Shown: positions 42,876 to 51,473 of the stretch, piece after piece
Layout of the letters: every line of letters begins with the position of its first letter
Numbering within the stretch: position 1 is the stretch's first letter
DNA from: CAYSCW01 sp964429795
GTDB taxonomy: Bacteria; Acidobacteriota; Aminicenantia; Aminicenantales; Aminicenantaceae
Direction of reading: 5' to 3'
DNA length: 64,000 nucleotides
Assembly: GCA_964429795.1 (NCBI GenBank)
Contig: CAYSCW010000002.1
Coordinates: 124,001-188,000, forward strand
Notes under the pieces: model-generated
What the model was told of the DNA's origin: nothing
The model's input: the letters and a program-made list of their open reading frames with translations, nothing else
The model's database searches: none
Program-made: the position numbers and the translations under genes

Positions 42876-44822
42876 ATGAAGAGAACCGGCGTCTTTATCT
42901 GCCATTGCGGCATAAATATCGCAGGTACCGTGGATGTCAAAAAAGTGGCTAAAGAGCTGGCCAAGCATCCTGGTGTTACTCATGCGGAAGATTATGTATA
43001 CATGTGTTCTGATCCCGGTCAGAACCTCATCATAGACGCCATCAAGGAAAAGAAGCTGGACAAAGTGGTTGTTGCCTGCTGTTCTCCCACCCTTCATGAG
43101 AGTACCTTCAGGAACACCTCCAAATCAGGGGGCCTGAATGAGTTTCAGTGTGAGATCGCCAATATCCGCGAGCAGTGCAGCTGGGTCCACAAGGATATGA
43201 CAAAAGCGACAGAAAAAGCCATAAAAATCACTAAAAGCGCTGTGGAAAGGGTTCAAAAAAACGAATCCTTAGAGCCCATAACAGTTCCTGTGACCAAGAG
43301 AGCTTTGGTCATCGGAGGAGGTATAGCCGGCATCCAATCCGCTTTGGATCTTGCCAACAGCGGTTTTGAAGTCGTCTTGGTGGAGAAAAATCCTTCTGTC
43401 GGCGGGCACATGATTCAGCTCTCCGAGACCTTTCCTACTCTCGATTGCTCCCAGTGTATTCTGACACCAAAGATGGTTGAAGTATCTAAACATCCCAAGA
43501 TCAGGCTCTTGACCTATAGCGAGGTGCAAGAAGTATCAGGCTATGTAGGAAACTTTAAAGTCAAGATCCTCAAAAAACCTACCTATGTTGATCCAGATAA
43601 ATGCACTCTTTGTGACGAATGCACAAAAGTCTGTCCAGTTGTGGTCCCTGATGAGTTTGATCTCGGTTTAACCGGGCGGAGAGCAATATATATTCCTTTT
43701 CCTCAAGCCATACCAGCTACTTACACCTTAGACATAAAAAACTGTCCCGGGCTCCTTCCTATCGCCTGTGGTAAGTGTGCCGATGTTTGTGAGCCAGAAG
43801 CGATCGACTATGACATGAAACCCGAAATCATCGAAGAAGAGGTGGGAGCTATTATCGTAGCCACTGGATATGATCTCTACGACAAGGAGAAGATGGCAGA
43901 GTACGGATACGGCAAGTACGCCAATGTGCTGGACGGGCTTCAATTCGAAAGGCTCCTATCTGCTTCCGGCCCAACTTTGGGGAAGATCCTACGACCTTCC
44001 GACCATAAAGAGCCTAAAGAAGTCGTTTTCATCCAATGCGCCGGCTCCCGTGACCCGGAAATGCATTGCCCCTATTGTTCTAAAATCTGTTGCATGTACA
44101 CGGCCAAACACGCCATGCTCTATAAACATCATGTGCATGACGGACAGGCCTACGTTTTCTATATTGATATCCGCTCAGGAGGAAAAGACTACGAAGAATT
44201 TGTCCAGCGGGCTGTCGAGGAAGATGGAGTGGTCTATTTGCGGGGCAAGGTTTCCAAGATCTTTGAAGAAAAAGGAAAAATCAAGGTCTGGGGGGTGGAC
44301 ACCCTTATCGGAAAAGACATCGAGATCGATGCCGATATGGTGGTTTTGGCTATGGCTATGCGTCCCTCTCAAGGAGCAAAAGAACTGTCCAAAAAACTCA
44401 AGATTGCTATTGATAAGGATGGTTTCCTCTCCGAAGCCCATCCTAAGCTCAGACCAGTGGAAAGCGTCAGTTCTGGATTTTTCCTTGCTGGTGCAGCCCA
44501 AGCACCTAAAGATATCCCAGAGGCAGTAGCTCAGGCTAGCGGTGCCGCTGCCAAGGCCATCACCATCCTCTCTCAGGAAAGGCTTCATCATGCCCCCACT
44601 GTAGCCAAGGTTAAACCTAACCTGTGTACGGGTTGTGGAATGTGTGTCCTTGTCTGTCCCTATGAGGCTCTTTCCCTTAAAAATGGTAAAGTGGAGGTAA
44701 ATGAGGTTCTATGTGAGGGATGTGGGACCTGCTCGGCCACATGTCTGAGAGCAGCCATCGAAGTGAGAAACTTCACACCTTTGCAGATTCATGAAATGAT
44801 CAGGTCATCCCTTGGAGGTTAA
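42876..44822 (+). CDS. hdrA: heterodisulfide reductase-like subunit A
   Basis: A 648-residue flavoprotein, the bifurcating hub of Hdr complexes. In order: an N-terminal domain (FICHCGINIAG), the FAD Rossmann motif GGGIAGIQSALDLANSGFEVVLVEK (about 148-172), an inserted ferredoxin unit (CTLCDECTKVCP and CGKCADVCEPEAI), the HdrA-specific cluster CPYCSKICCMYTAKHA (about 393-410), and two C-terminal 4Fe-4S motifs (CTGCGMCVLVCP, CEGCGTCSATC). All clusters look intact. AGAGGATAAAA precedes the ATG. It is followed directly by flxD, as in FlxABCD-HdrABC loci. Confidence 0.95.
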   Translation: MKRTGVFICHCGINIAGTVDVKKVAKELAKHPGVTHAEDYVYMCSDPGQNLIIDAIKEKKLDKVVVACCSPTLHESTFRNTSKSGGLNEFQCEIANIREQCSWVHKDMTKATEKAIKITKSAVERVQKNESLEPITVPVTKRALVIGGGIAGIQSALDLANSGFEVVLVEKNPSVGGHMIQLSETFPTLDCSQCILTPKMVEVSKHPKIRLLTYSEVQEVSGYVGNFKVKILKKPTYVDPDKCTLCDECTKVCPVVVPDEFDLGLTGRRAIYIPFPQAIPATYTLDIKNCPGLLPIACGKCADVCEPEAIDYDMKPEIIEEEVGAIIVATGYDLYDKEKMAEYGYGKYANVLDGLQFERLLSASGPTLGKILRPSDHKEPKEVVFIQCAGSRDPEMHCPYCSKICCMYTAKHAMLYKHHVHDGQAYVFYIDIRSGGKDYEEFVQRAVEEDGVVYLRGKVSKIFEEKGKIKVWGVDTLIGKDIEIDADMVVLAMAMRPSQGAKELSKKLKIAIDKDGFLSEAHPKLRPVESVSSGFFLAGAAQAPKDIPEAVAQASGAAAKAITILSQERLHHAPTVAKVKPNLCTGCGMCVLVCPYEALSLKNGKVEVNEVLCEGCGTCSATCLRAAIEVRNFTPLQIHEMIRSSLGG

Positions 44823-45247
44823 TGATGGCAGAAGAATTCGAACCAAAAATCGTTGCTTTCCTCTGTAAGTGGTGTTCTTCGGCAGGAAGTGACCTGGCAG
44901 GTGTTTCCCGTATGCAGTATCCTGCCAATGTTTTGCCTATTACAGTCATGTGTTCAGGAAGTGTCTCCCCTCTTTATATTCTTTCTGCTTTCAACAAAGG
45001 AGCCGACGGTGTGCTGGTTTCAGGATGTCATCCTGGCGACTGTCATTATATAAAAGGAAATTATTATGCCCGGAGGCGAATTGCGTTGGTCAAAAAGCTG
45101 TTGGAGTTTTTCGGCCTTGAACCGCAGCGTTTCCAGATGTCTTGGGTTTCGGCAGCTGAAGGAACAAAATATAGGGAGATCATCAAGGATTTCGTCCAAG
45201 AAATCAAACCCCTGGGGCCTCAAACAAAGCTGAGGAGAAATGTCTGA
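44822..45247 (+). CDS. flxD: FlxD/MvhD-like iron-sulfur subunit
   Basis: A 141-residue MvhD-family protein. The 2Fe-2S Cys residues lie in FLCKWCSSAGSD near the start and SGCHPGDCHYIKGNYYARRR in the middle; MQYPANVLPITVMCSGSVSP is also typical. In methanogens MvhD joins a hydrogenase to HdrA; here there is no hydrogenase and the following genes encode NADH-linked Flx proteins, so FlxD is the better name. It begins one base into the hdrA stop (TAATG) and ends one base into the next start. Confidence 0.92.
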   Translation: MMAEEFEPKIVAFLCKWCSSAGSDLAGVSRMQYPANVLPITVMCSGSVSPLYILSAFNKGADGVLVSGCHPGDCHYIKGNYYARRRIALVKKLLEFFGLEPQRFQMSWVSAAEGTKYREIIKDFVQEIKPLGPQTKLRRNV

Positions 45248-46278
45248 TGGTTAGTCTTGCAGATCTCAAGCAGAATGCGAGGAACATTCTTAAAGAAGGA
45301 AAGGTTAAATATATCATCGGTTACCAGAGCAGCTCCAACGGGCTTCGTCCAGTTCCCGCGTTCATTAAGGCTGCAGAAGAGGTGGACAAGCTCATCTGGA
45401 ACCCCCTGTGCGTTTACAATCTGACCCGTTTTCTTGTGGATGAGAAGAGAAGAAAGGCTAGAGAGAAGAATCCAGATGAGAGACCAGTAGGACTCATAGT
45501 TAAAGGCTGTGATAGTCGAGCGGTGAATGTTCTGCTGCAAGAAAAGTACATCGACCGGGACAATGTCTATATCATAGGCCTTTCCTGTGAAGATAAGGGA
45601 GTTGTGGACGAGAAAAAATTAGCTAGAAAGTTCAAAGAGAAAAAAATTGAGAAAATCGAATTCGGAAAGAAGAACCAGTTCAGTGTAACTACAGAAAAAG
45701 GCAAAGTTGAGGTCGCTGCAGAAGAAATTCTCGCTGACAGATGTCTGGAATGTTCTGCAAATGTGCCTGTTATCTATGATGTTCTTCTAGGAGAAAAAAC
45801 TCCCCGCAAACTCGAAAATCCTTATGAGTCTTTAAAAAAGATAGAGTCTCTGTCTAAAAAGGAGAAATGGGCTTTCTGGAAAGATCAGCTGGATAAATGC
45901 ATCCGCTGTTACGCCTGTCGTTCCGCCTGCCCTATGTGCTACTGCGATGAATGTGTGGTCGATTCTATAAACCTTGCTGTTACAGCAGAGACCACTGCCC
46001 AAGAAAAGGAGCAAAAGATAAGGTGGATTGAAAAATCTCCCCAACTTTCGGAAAATTTCGTCTATCATTTTGTCAGAGCCATTCATCTGGCTGGTCGCTG
46101 TGTGGACTGCGGAGAATGCGAAAGAGTCTGTCCCCTGGATATCCCTATCCGACTCCTGAACAAGAAATTAGAAAAAGAAGCCAAAGAGCTCTTCGAATAT
46201 GTGGTGGGCTTCAATCCGGAACAGCCTTCTCTTATTTCATGCTTCAGGGATGAAGACCCACAGGACTTTATCAGGTGA
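45247..46278 (+). CDS. flxC: FlxC-like iron-sulfur protein
   Basis: A 343-residue protein with an FrhB/FdhB-like front (VKGCDSRAVNVLLQEKYI, IIGLSCEDKGV) and two ferredoxin motifs in the second half: CIRCYACRSACPMCYCDEC (about 220-238) and CVDCGECERVCP (about 285-296). It fits FlxC of the Flx complex, which relays electrons between the flavin/NADH subunit and HdrA. It overlaps flxD by one base and precedes flxB by 4 bases. Naming rests on gene order and motif layout; FlxB and FlxC are related and could be swapped. Confidence 0.8.
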   Translation: MVSLADLKQNARNILKEGKVKYIIGYQSSSNGLRPVPAFIKAAEEVDKLIWNPLCVYNLTRFLVDEKRRKAREKNPDERPVGLIVKGCDSRAVNVLLQEKYIDRDNVYIIGLSCEDKGVVDEKKLARKFKEKKIEKIEFGKKNQFSVTTEKGKVEVAAEEILADRCLECSANVPVIYDVLLGEKTPRKLENPYESLKKIESLSKKEKWAFWKDQLDKCIRCYACRSACPMCYCDECVVDSINLAVTAETTAQEKEQKIRWIEKSPQLSENFVYHFVRAIHLAGRCVDCGECERVCPLDIPIRLLNKKLEKEAKELFEYVVGFNPEQPSLISCFRDEDPQDFIR

Positions 46279-46282
46279 GACT

Positions 46283-47323
46283 ATGGAAAAGATACTGAAA
46301 AAAAATTCTTTCCCCCAGTGGGTGAAAAAGTTTATTGACTACGATATCTACGCGCCAGTTGAGGACGGCGATTTCTGGAATTATTCTCTCATCGAGGATC
46401 CAAAGAATATAAACTTGGACTTTTTGACCACGGTCCTTTCTCCAAAAAAAATCATCTTTCCTCAGAAGGAGATCTTACTTGAATTCAGCACTTCCAACAA
46501 CGGTGATTTGGAGCTTAAGGAGAGGCTTCCTGAAGAAAAAACCAAGGTGGTTTTTGGAGTCAGGCCTTGTGATGCTCGGGCCCTTACTCTCACCGATAAA
46601 GTTTTTGGTGGTGACTTCATTGATCCCTATTATCAGAAAAGAAGAGATCAGACTTTATTAATTGGCCTGACTTGCAACACTCCCCCTTCTCCTCATTGTT
46701 TCTGTACATCTGTGGAGGGTTCACCCCACTCCACCGATGGCCTGGATATCTTGATGACGGATCTAAGGGATAAATATTATGTAGAGTCCTTTAGTGGGAA
46801 AGGCGAGCAACTCATCAATCTAGGAAAAGGTCTTTTTGAGACTCCAAAGGCAAAAGATAAAAAGGAGCTGGAAAAAATCAAGGCAGATTCAGAGAAAAAA
46901 ATCAAAAGACAGATCAAAAACATCAAGAAAATACCCAAAATTCTTAAAGGCATGTTCGAATCTCCTTTCTGGGATGAAGAGTCTTTAAGCTGTCTTCGCT
47001 GTGGGATTTGCACTTATCTGTGTCCAACCTGCCATTGTTTTGATATCAACGATGAAGTCATCTCCTCTTCTCCTCTCGAGGGACAGAGAGTGAGGACTTG
47101 GGATACCTGTCAGTTCCCCAATTTCACTATGCATTCTTCCGGGCACAATCCCAGGCCTGACCGGGCTTCCCGTCTGCGGCAAAGAATCTTTCATAAATTC
47201 CAGTATTTTGTCGAACAATTTGGTGATTTCCAATGCATTGGATGCGGCCGATGTATTGCCAAATGCCCAGTGGGGATCGATATCATCGAAGTTCTCGAGA
47301 AGGTGGACAAATATGGAGCATAA
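46283..47323 (+). CDS. flxB: FlxB-like iron-sulfur protein
   Basis: A 346-residue protein resembling hydrogenase/sulfur-reductase beta subunits. The front has FGVRPCDARALTLTDKVFGGDFIDPYY and LIGLTCNTPPSPHCFCTSVEGSPH; the back has two 4Fe-4S motifs, CLRCGICTYLCPTCHC and CIGCGRCIAKCPVGID. A Lys-rich helical insert (about 195-235) lies between. ATG 46283 is chosen because it begins just after the flxC stop; the longer open frame lies inside flxC. It overlaps flxA by 11 bases. It should pass electrons between FlxA and the rest of the complex. Confidence 0.82.
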   Translation: MEKILKKNSFPQWVKKFIDYDIYAPVEDGDFWNYSLIEDPKNINLDFLTTVLSPKKIIFPQKEILLEFSTSNNGDLELKERLPEEKTKVVFGVRPCDARALTLTDKVFGGDFIDPYYQKRRDQTLLIGLTCNTPPSPHCFCTSVEGSPHSTDGLDILMTDLRDKYYVESFSGKGEQLINLGKGLFETPKAKDKKELEKIKADSEKKIKRQIKNIKKIPKILKGMFESPFWDEESLSCLRCGICTYLCPTCHCFDINDEVISSSPLEGQRVRTWDTCQFPNFTMHSSGHNPRPDRASRLRQRIFHKFQYFVEQFGDFQCIGCGRCIAKCPVGIDIIEVLEKVDKYGA

Positions 47324-48137
47324 CACCTACCTTCCCAGACTGGCAAAAATCATACAAATCAAACAGGAAGTCGGAGGAGCAAGACCCATCAAGACTTTCC
47401 GCACTCAGTTTCTGAATGAGAATGACTTTTCGTTTCGTTGTGGACAGAGCGCCATGCTATCTGTTTTTGGCAAGGGAGAATCCATGATATCTATATCCTC
47501 TACTCCTCTGATTAAGGATTACCTCCAGTTCAGCATTTTGAAGATGGGCAGAGTCACCTCTGCACTCCATGAAATGGAAGAAAATGGTATCATCGGTATT
47601 AGAGGCCCTTACGGGAACGGATTTCCTCTCGATCGTTGGAAGGAAAAGAATCTCATTTTTATCGGCGGCGGAATCGGTTTGGCACCTATCTGGTCTGTTC
47701 TCCAGACAGCTTTGGAGAAGAAAGAAGAGTATGGAGATCTTATGCTCATTTATGGAGCACGAACCTCCAAAGATCTGGTGTTTAGAGAGGAACTTCAGGA
47801 GCTGAAGAGCAAGATGCCCGTTCATCTTTCCGTGGATGTGGAGGAACCTGGATGGGAAGAATTTATTGGTTTCGTCCCACAGAATGTTACAGACAAAAAG
47901 CCTTCGCCCAAGAATGCTATAACCATTACCTGTGGTCCGCCCATCATGATCAAATTCGTCATCAAGGCCCTGGAAGATCTTGGTTTTGAAGATGATCAGA
48001 TTTACACCACTGTGGAGAACAAGATGAAATGCGGCATTGGGAAATGTGGAAGATGCAACATCGGTAAACACTATGTCTGTAAAGATGGCCCTGTTTATTC
48101 CTGGGCTGAGCTAAAAAAGTTGCCTCAAGAATATTGA
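47313..48137 (+). CDS. flxA: FlxA-like FAD/NAD(P)-binding oxidoreductase
   Basis: A 274-residue ferredoxin-reductase-fold protein like PyrK and FlxA. FAD-binding residues lie in SISSTPL and GIIGIRGPYGNGFPLD; the NAD site is FIGGGIGLAPIWSVLQTAL with YGARTSKDLVF; the C-terminus holds a 2Fe-2S site CGIGKCGRCNIGKHYVC. It is the likely NADH entry or exit of the Hdr-Flx complex. ATG 47313 with AAGGTGG upstream is chosen; the longer frame lies within flxB. The frd-like genes follow after 25 bases. Confidence 0.92.
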   Translation: MEHNTYLPRLAKIIQIKQEVGGARPIKTFRTQFLNENDFSFRCGQSAMLSVFGKGESMISISSTPLIKDYLQFSILKMGRVTSALHEMEENGIIGIRGPYGNGFPLDRWKEKNLIFIGGGIGLAPIWSVLQTALEKKEEYGDLMLIYGARTSKDLVFREELQELKSKMPVHLSVDVEEPGWEEFIGFVPQNVTDKKPSPKNAITITCGPPIMIKFVIKALEDLGFEDDQIYTTVENKMKCGIGKCGRCNIGKHYVCKDGPVYSWAELKKLPQEY

Positions 48138-48162
48138 AAAAAACTCTAAGTTGGAGGGAAGC

Positions 48163-48918
48163 ATGAAAAAGAAAAAGAGCATAATGGATAGAATTGCTGA
48201 ATCCAATAAGGCCGTTACTACTGGAATTGATGAAAAGGATATTAAGTATTGGGTGAATATTTACATAATGGGGAAGGCATACAAAGTTCCAGCTGGACTG
48301 ACAATAATGCAGGCTATGGAGTTCGCGGGCTATAGGTTTATCCGCTCGGCAGGATGCAGGGCTGGATTCTGTGGTGCCTGTGCAACAGTGTATAGAAAAT
48401 CCGGAGATTATAAGCTCCAGACTGCAATGGCCTGTCAGACAAGGGTTGAAGATGGGATGTTTTTGGTTCAGATTCCTTTTGCCCCTGCAGATAAAGCCAT
48501 CTATAACATCAACAAAGAAAATTATAGTGTCAGTGTATTGTTTAAATATTATCCAGAGCTTGCCCGTTGTTTATCCTGCAATACATGTACAAAATCCTGT
48601 CCACAGGATCTAGAGGTCATGGATTACATTCAAGATGCCATTAAAGGTGATTTTAAAGCCGTTGCAGAGGAATCCTTTGACTGTATCCAGTGCGGGCTTT
48701 GTGCTATAAGATGTCCTGCAGAACTTGTTCAATATCATATAGCTCAACTTGCCAGAAGAATGTATGGAAGATATGGAACCCAAGAACCAAATCATCTCAA
48801 CTTCAGGTTAAAAGAGATCAAAAAAGGTAAATATAAGGATGGCTGGACTAAGCTTCTCAAGGCCTCTACCAAAGAACTTGAAAAAATGTATGCTGAAAGA
48901 GAGAGGGAGCCAGATTGA
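48163..48918 (+). CDS. succinate dehydrogenase/fumarate reductase-like iron-sulfur protein
   Basis: A 251-residue FrdB/SdhB-type protein. A plant-type 2Fe-2S region (SAGCRAGFCGACATVYRKSG, with a later Cys in MACQTR) is followed by a dicluster part with CLSCNTCTKSCP and CIQCGLCAIRCP. It would carry electrons to the flavoprotein next door. The order fits SdhB, but the second motifs are of the HdrC/4Fe-4S dicluster kind and there is no 3Fe-4S signature. No membrane anchor subunit follows, suggesting a soluble enzyme. Codon use is AT-richer than flxA. ATG 48163 has GGAGG upstream; the TTG at 48151 is unlikely. Confidence 0.85.
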   Translation: MKKKKSIMDRIAESNKAVTTGIDEKDIKYWVNIYIMGKAYKVPAGLTIMQAMEFAGYRFIRSAGCRAGFCGACATVYRKSGDYKLQTAMACQTRVEDGMFLVQIPFAPADKAIYNINKENYSVSVLFKYYPELARCLSCNTCTKSCPQDLEVMDYIQDAIKGDFKAVAEESFDCIQCGLCAIRCPAELVQYHIAQLARRMYGRYGTQEPNHLNFRLKEIKKGKYKDGWTKLLKASTKELEKMYAEREREPD

Positions 48919-48933
48919 TAAAGGAGGAAAGAT

Positions 48934-50592
48934 ATGCCTGAAATAAAATTTATCAGAGGTTATCCAGAATATATGCGTGAACTGATTGAGGTGGTGAATA
49001 AGACGAGGATGAAGAGAAAGGACTACAGTCCTCCTGCTATGAGCAAAGAAAAAAGAGAAGAAGTTCTTAAGCTTCATCCTGATTATGCGCCGGGAGGAAA
49101 AAGAAAAATATCCATAGGGCAGAATAAAGGCGAAATAGGACCTAATGAAGTGGTGGATCTTCTTGAGGCCTATCCTCTCGTTGAAGATGAAGAAATTGAT
49201 CTTTCCAGAGTTGATTTTGATACAGATATTTTAATCATAGGAGGCGGACTGGCTGGAACCTCTGCAGCTATCTGGGCAAATAATCAAGGAGTTCCAGCTA
49301 AAAAAATTCTTCTTACAAATAAACTCAGGCACGGTGATGCCAATTCGATGATGGCTGAGGGAGGAACTCAAGCAGCTGATCGTCCAAACGACTCTCCTCT
49401 CGTACATTACTTGGATGCTATGGGAGGAGGGCATTTTGCTAATAAACCCGATGTGCTCAAAGCATTGGTGGAGGATGCCCCTTTCATCATGCGGTGGCTT
49501 TTAGATTTAGGAGCAATGATTGATAGGGAAGATAATGGAGAATTTACAGAGAAATGGGGAGGCGGGACATGTAGAAGGAGAATGCATGCTTGCCGCGACT
49601 ATACAGGTCTTGAGGAATTAAGAGTGATAAGGGACGAATTCAGAAACAGAAAAATATCGTGCTTAGAATTTTATCCTGCAATTGAGCTAATCACTGATAA
49701 GGAAGGAGGAGTTGCGGGAGCAGTTCTGTGTAATCTTGAAACAAGTGAATATAAAATTGTAAGAGCTAAAGCCACGATTCTGGCAACAGGGGGATTCGGA
49801 AGATTGCATATAAGAGGGTTTCCCACTACCAATCATTATGGAGCTACCTGCGATGGAGTTGTCCTTGCATATAGGGCTGGGGCTAAACTGAGAGATGTGG
49901 ATACAGTCCAATACCATCCTACTGGAGCTGCGTTCCCACCTCAGATAGTCGGTCTTCTTCTTACTGAAAAACTCAGAAGTATGGGAGCTCAACCCATCAA
50001 TAAGGAAGGAGAAGCATTCGTCTTTCCTCTCGAGCCAAGAGATGTAGAAGCGTCTTCCTTTATTCGAGAGTGTTATGTAAGAAATAAAGGTATTTTAACC
50101 CCTACAGGTATGAGAGGCATCTGGCTTGATACACCTATGATCGAAGTCAAAAATGGAGAGGGGACTATAGATAAGGCTTTCCCTGGAATGAAAAGAATGT
50201 TCGAAAGATTTGATATTGACATGAGAAAAGATCCGGTTCTGGTCTTTCCTACACTTCATTATCAAAATGGAGGAGTAGAAACAGATCCGGAAGGAAAAAC
50301 AAGTGTAGAAGGCCTTTTTGTCGCCGGCGAGATATCCGGTGGAGTCCACGGCAAAAACAGGCTTATGGGTAATTCAACACTCGATTGTATGGTATTCGGG
50401 AGGCGATCTGGAATCTATGCTGCAGAATATGTGAAAAAAGCAAAAAGAAGTGGAAAGCTATCGCTGGATCATGTCAAAAAATACGTCAATATGCTTAAAA
50501 AAGCCGGGATAAAACCTGAGAGAAGAGCTCCTATGCTTTTACCAGATTATAGAGGTAAAGCATCACTTGCCAGGATGATTGATGTATTTTAG
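48934..50592 (+). CDS. fumarate reductase/succinate dehydrogenase-like flavoprotein
   Basis: A 552-residue FrdA-like flavoprotein with an unusual N-terminal extension of about 85 residues. FAD binding: DILIIGGGLAGTSAAIWA, HGDANSMMAEGG and the C-terminal GLFVAGEISGGVHGKNRLMGNSTLD. Catalytic features: VQYHPTGA, then PRDVEASSFIRE with the conserved Arg-Asp. The usual RGEGG after the TE pair reads RSMGA, so the substrate pocket may differ from plain fumarate. It probably forms a soluble pair with the preceding iron-sulfur protein. AT-rich codons (ATA, TTA, AGA) distinguish it from the flx genes. A decayed copy of its C-terminus lies 40 bases downstream. Confidence 0.88.
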   Translation: MPEIKFIRGYPEYMRELIEVVNKTRMKRKDYSPPAMSKEKREEVLKLHPDYAPGGKRKISIGQNKGEIGPNEVVDLLEAYPLVEDEEIDLSRVDFDTDILIIGGGLAGTSAAIWANNQGVPAKKILLTNKLRHGDANSMMAEGGTQAADRPNDSPLVHYLDAMGGGHFANKPDVLKALVEDAPFIMRWLLDLGAMIDREDNGEFTEKWGGGTCRRRMHACRDYTGLEELRVIRDEFRNRKISCLEFYPAIELITDKEGGVAGAVLCNLETSEYKIVRAKATILATGGFGRLHIRGFPTTNHYGATCDGVVLAYRAGAKLRDVDTVQYHPTGAAFPPQIVGLLLTEKLRSMGAQPINKEGEAFVFPLEPRDVEASSFIRECYVRNKGILTPTGMRGIWLDTPMIEVKNGEGTIDKAFPGMKRMFERFDIDMRKDPVLVFPTLHYQNGGVETDPEGKTSVEGLFVAGEISGGVHGKNRLMGNSTLDCMVFGRRSGIYAAEYVKKAKRSGKLSLDHVKKYVNMLKKAGIKPERRAPMLLPDYRGKASLARMIDVF

Positions 50593-50632
50593 TATCATTC
50601 TTCTCATTTCTAACATTCTCTCCCTTATTTAA

Positions 50633-50782
50633 TCTCTTGATATTTTGACCCGCTTCTAAGAGAAGCTGAAAAAATCCAGAATCAAAATCGACAGGCTCGC
50701 CCCTATTCTCCTTCCTTCTTATACTCCCGAAGACGTAAGAAAACGGCAGCTCACAGCTCATTATGAAGGAACATTAAGATAA
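50633..50782 (+). pseudogene. remnant of a second frdA-like C-terminus
   Basis: Frame reading from 50633 to the stop at 50780-50782 gives SLDILTRF, an internal stop (50657-50659), then EKLKKSRIKIDRLAPILLPSY and a tail ending in HYEGTLR. The core matches the end of the neighbouring flavoprotein: LKKSRIKIDRLAPILLPSY against LKKAGIKPERRAPMLLPDY, 12-13 of 19 identical and in register, with SLD also matching. At base level they differ much more, and the remnant uses CTC/CCT-type codons like the rest of the operon. The rest of 50593-51024 holds a repeat fragment and a promoter, no gene. Confidence 0.7.
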
Positions 50783-50822
50783 AGTTAAAGGTTATCGAGC
50801 ACGAATCGCCAATGTATACCCA

Positions 50823-50843
50823 CCCTCACCCATATCACGGAAA
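50823..50843 (+). repeat. fragment of the dispersed repeat
   Basis: CCCTCACC followed by CATATCACGGAAA resembles 8289-8309 (CCCTCATTCA then ATATCACGGAAA). It lies upstream of the promoter at 50873, as the copy at 8271 lies upstream of a promoter. Confidence 0.35.
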
Positions 50844-50872
50844 AAGAGATGTTCGTCTCTCTCTTTTTCTTT

Positions 50873-50901
50873 TTGACATTTGTAGATTTTATCTGTTATA
50901 T
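50873..50901 (+). promoter_or_regulatory. sigma-70-like promoter for the 51025 PilZ gene
   Basis: TTGACA at 50873-50878 and TTATAT at 50896-50901 with a 17-base spacer. The leader would be about 115 bases. Confidence 0.6.
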
Positions 50902-51024
50902 TTTATGTCTCCAATAAACTCATGTGAGGATAAGGAAGGGGAATCCGCAGATTTTAAGGATGACAGCTTCTCAAAAAACTCAAGAAGAGGTCATCGTTGC
51001 TATTAGCCATTAGGGAGGTTATTC

Positions 51025-51462
51025 ATGGAACATAAAGAAATGGAAAGACGGTTATGCGTGAGGTTTGAAATTCCGGGAGCTACTGTCAACTACAAGAAAA
51101 AATCTCTTCTCTCTTCCAAAGAGGAGTTTGATGAGGAGTTCTGCCCTGTGCTGGATATGAGCCGAGGCGGCATTCGTTTCTTATGTCAGAATGAAATGAA
51201 GGTAAACAGTAAGATCATCTTGAAAATCTCCATTCCAGGCGAGAAGATCCCCTTGACCCAGAAAGGTGTTATTCGTTGGTTTTCATTCGCTGCTGGCAAA
51301 AGCTACAAGCACCAAATTGGAGTTCAGTTTAATCCCTATGGCGAAAAGAAAGACCAGAATTATCCTGGAAACCTGGTTAAAATCATTGCTCTGGAACAAA
51401 AATTCGCCCCTCAAGATAAGACAGCATCTGAGAAGACCGAAAAATTTGACGTCGAGGGTTAG
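51025..51462 (+). CDS. PilZ domain protein
   Basis: A 145-residue PilZ protein. RRLCVR (RxxxR) and DMSRGG ((D/N)xSxxG) are intact, so it should bind cyclic di-GMP. The barrel continues with KIILKISIPGEKIPLTQKGVIRWFSF and QIGVQFNP, and the C-terminal 35 residues are charged and probably disordered. It is not a close paralogue of the 7-9.5 kb PilZ trio. TAGGGAGGT precedes the ATG. It converges on glyS and stands alone. Its output partner cannot be guessed from the context. Confidence 0.9.
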   Translation: MEHKEMERRLCVRFEIPGATVNYKKKSLLSSKEEFDEEFCPVLDMSRGGIRFLCQNEMKVNSKIILKISIPGEKIPLTQKGVIRWFSFAAGKSYKHQIGVQFNPYGEKKDQNYPGNLVKIIALEQKFAPQDKTASEKTEKFDVEG

Positions 51463-51473
51463 GAGTAAGGATT

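Noticed and set aside
44822..45247. Hydrogenase link suggested by MvhD-type protein
   Set aside because: No hydrogenase large or small subunit motifs occur in the window; neighbouring genes fit the NADH-linked Flx type.
50812..51006. Open frame of 64 codons before the PilZ gene
   Set aside because: It overlaps the repeat fragment and the promoter, with no ribosome site or similarity.
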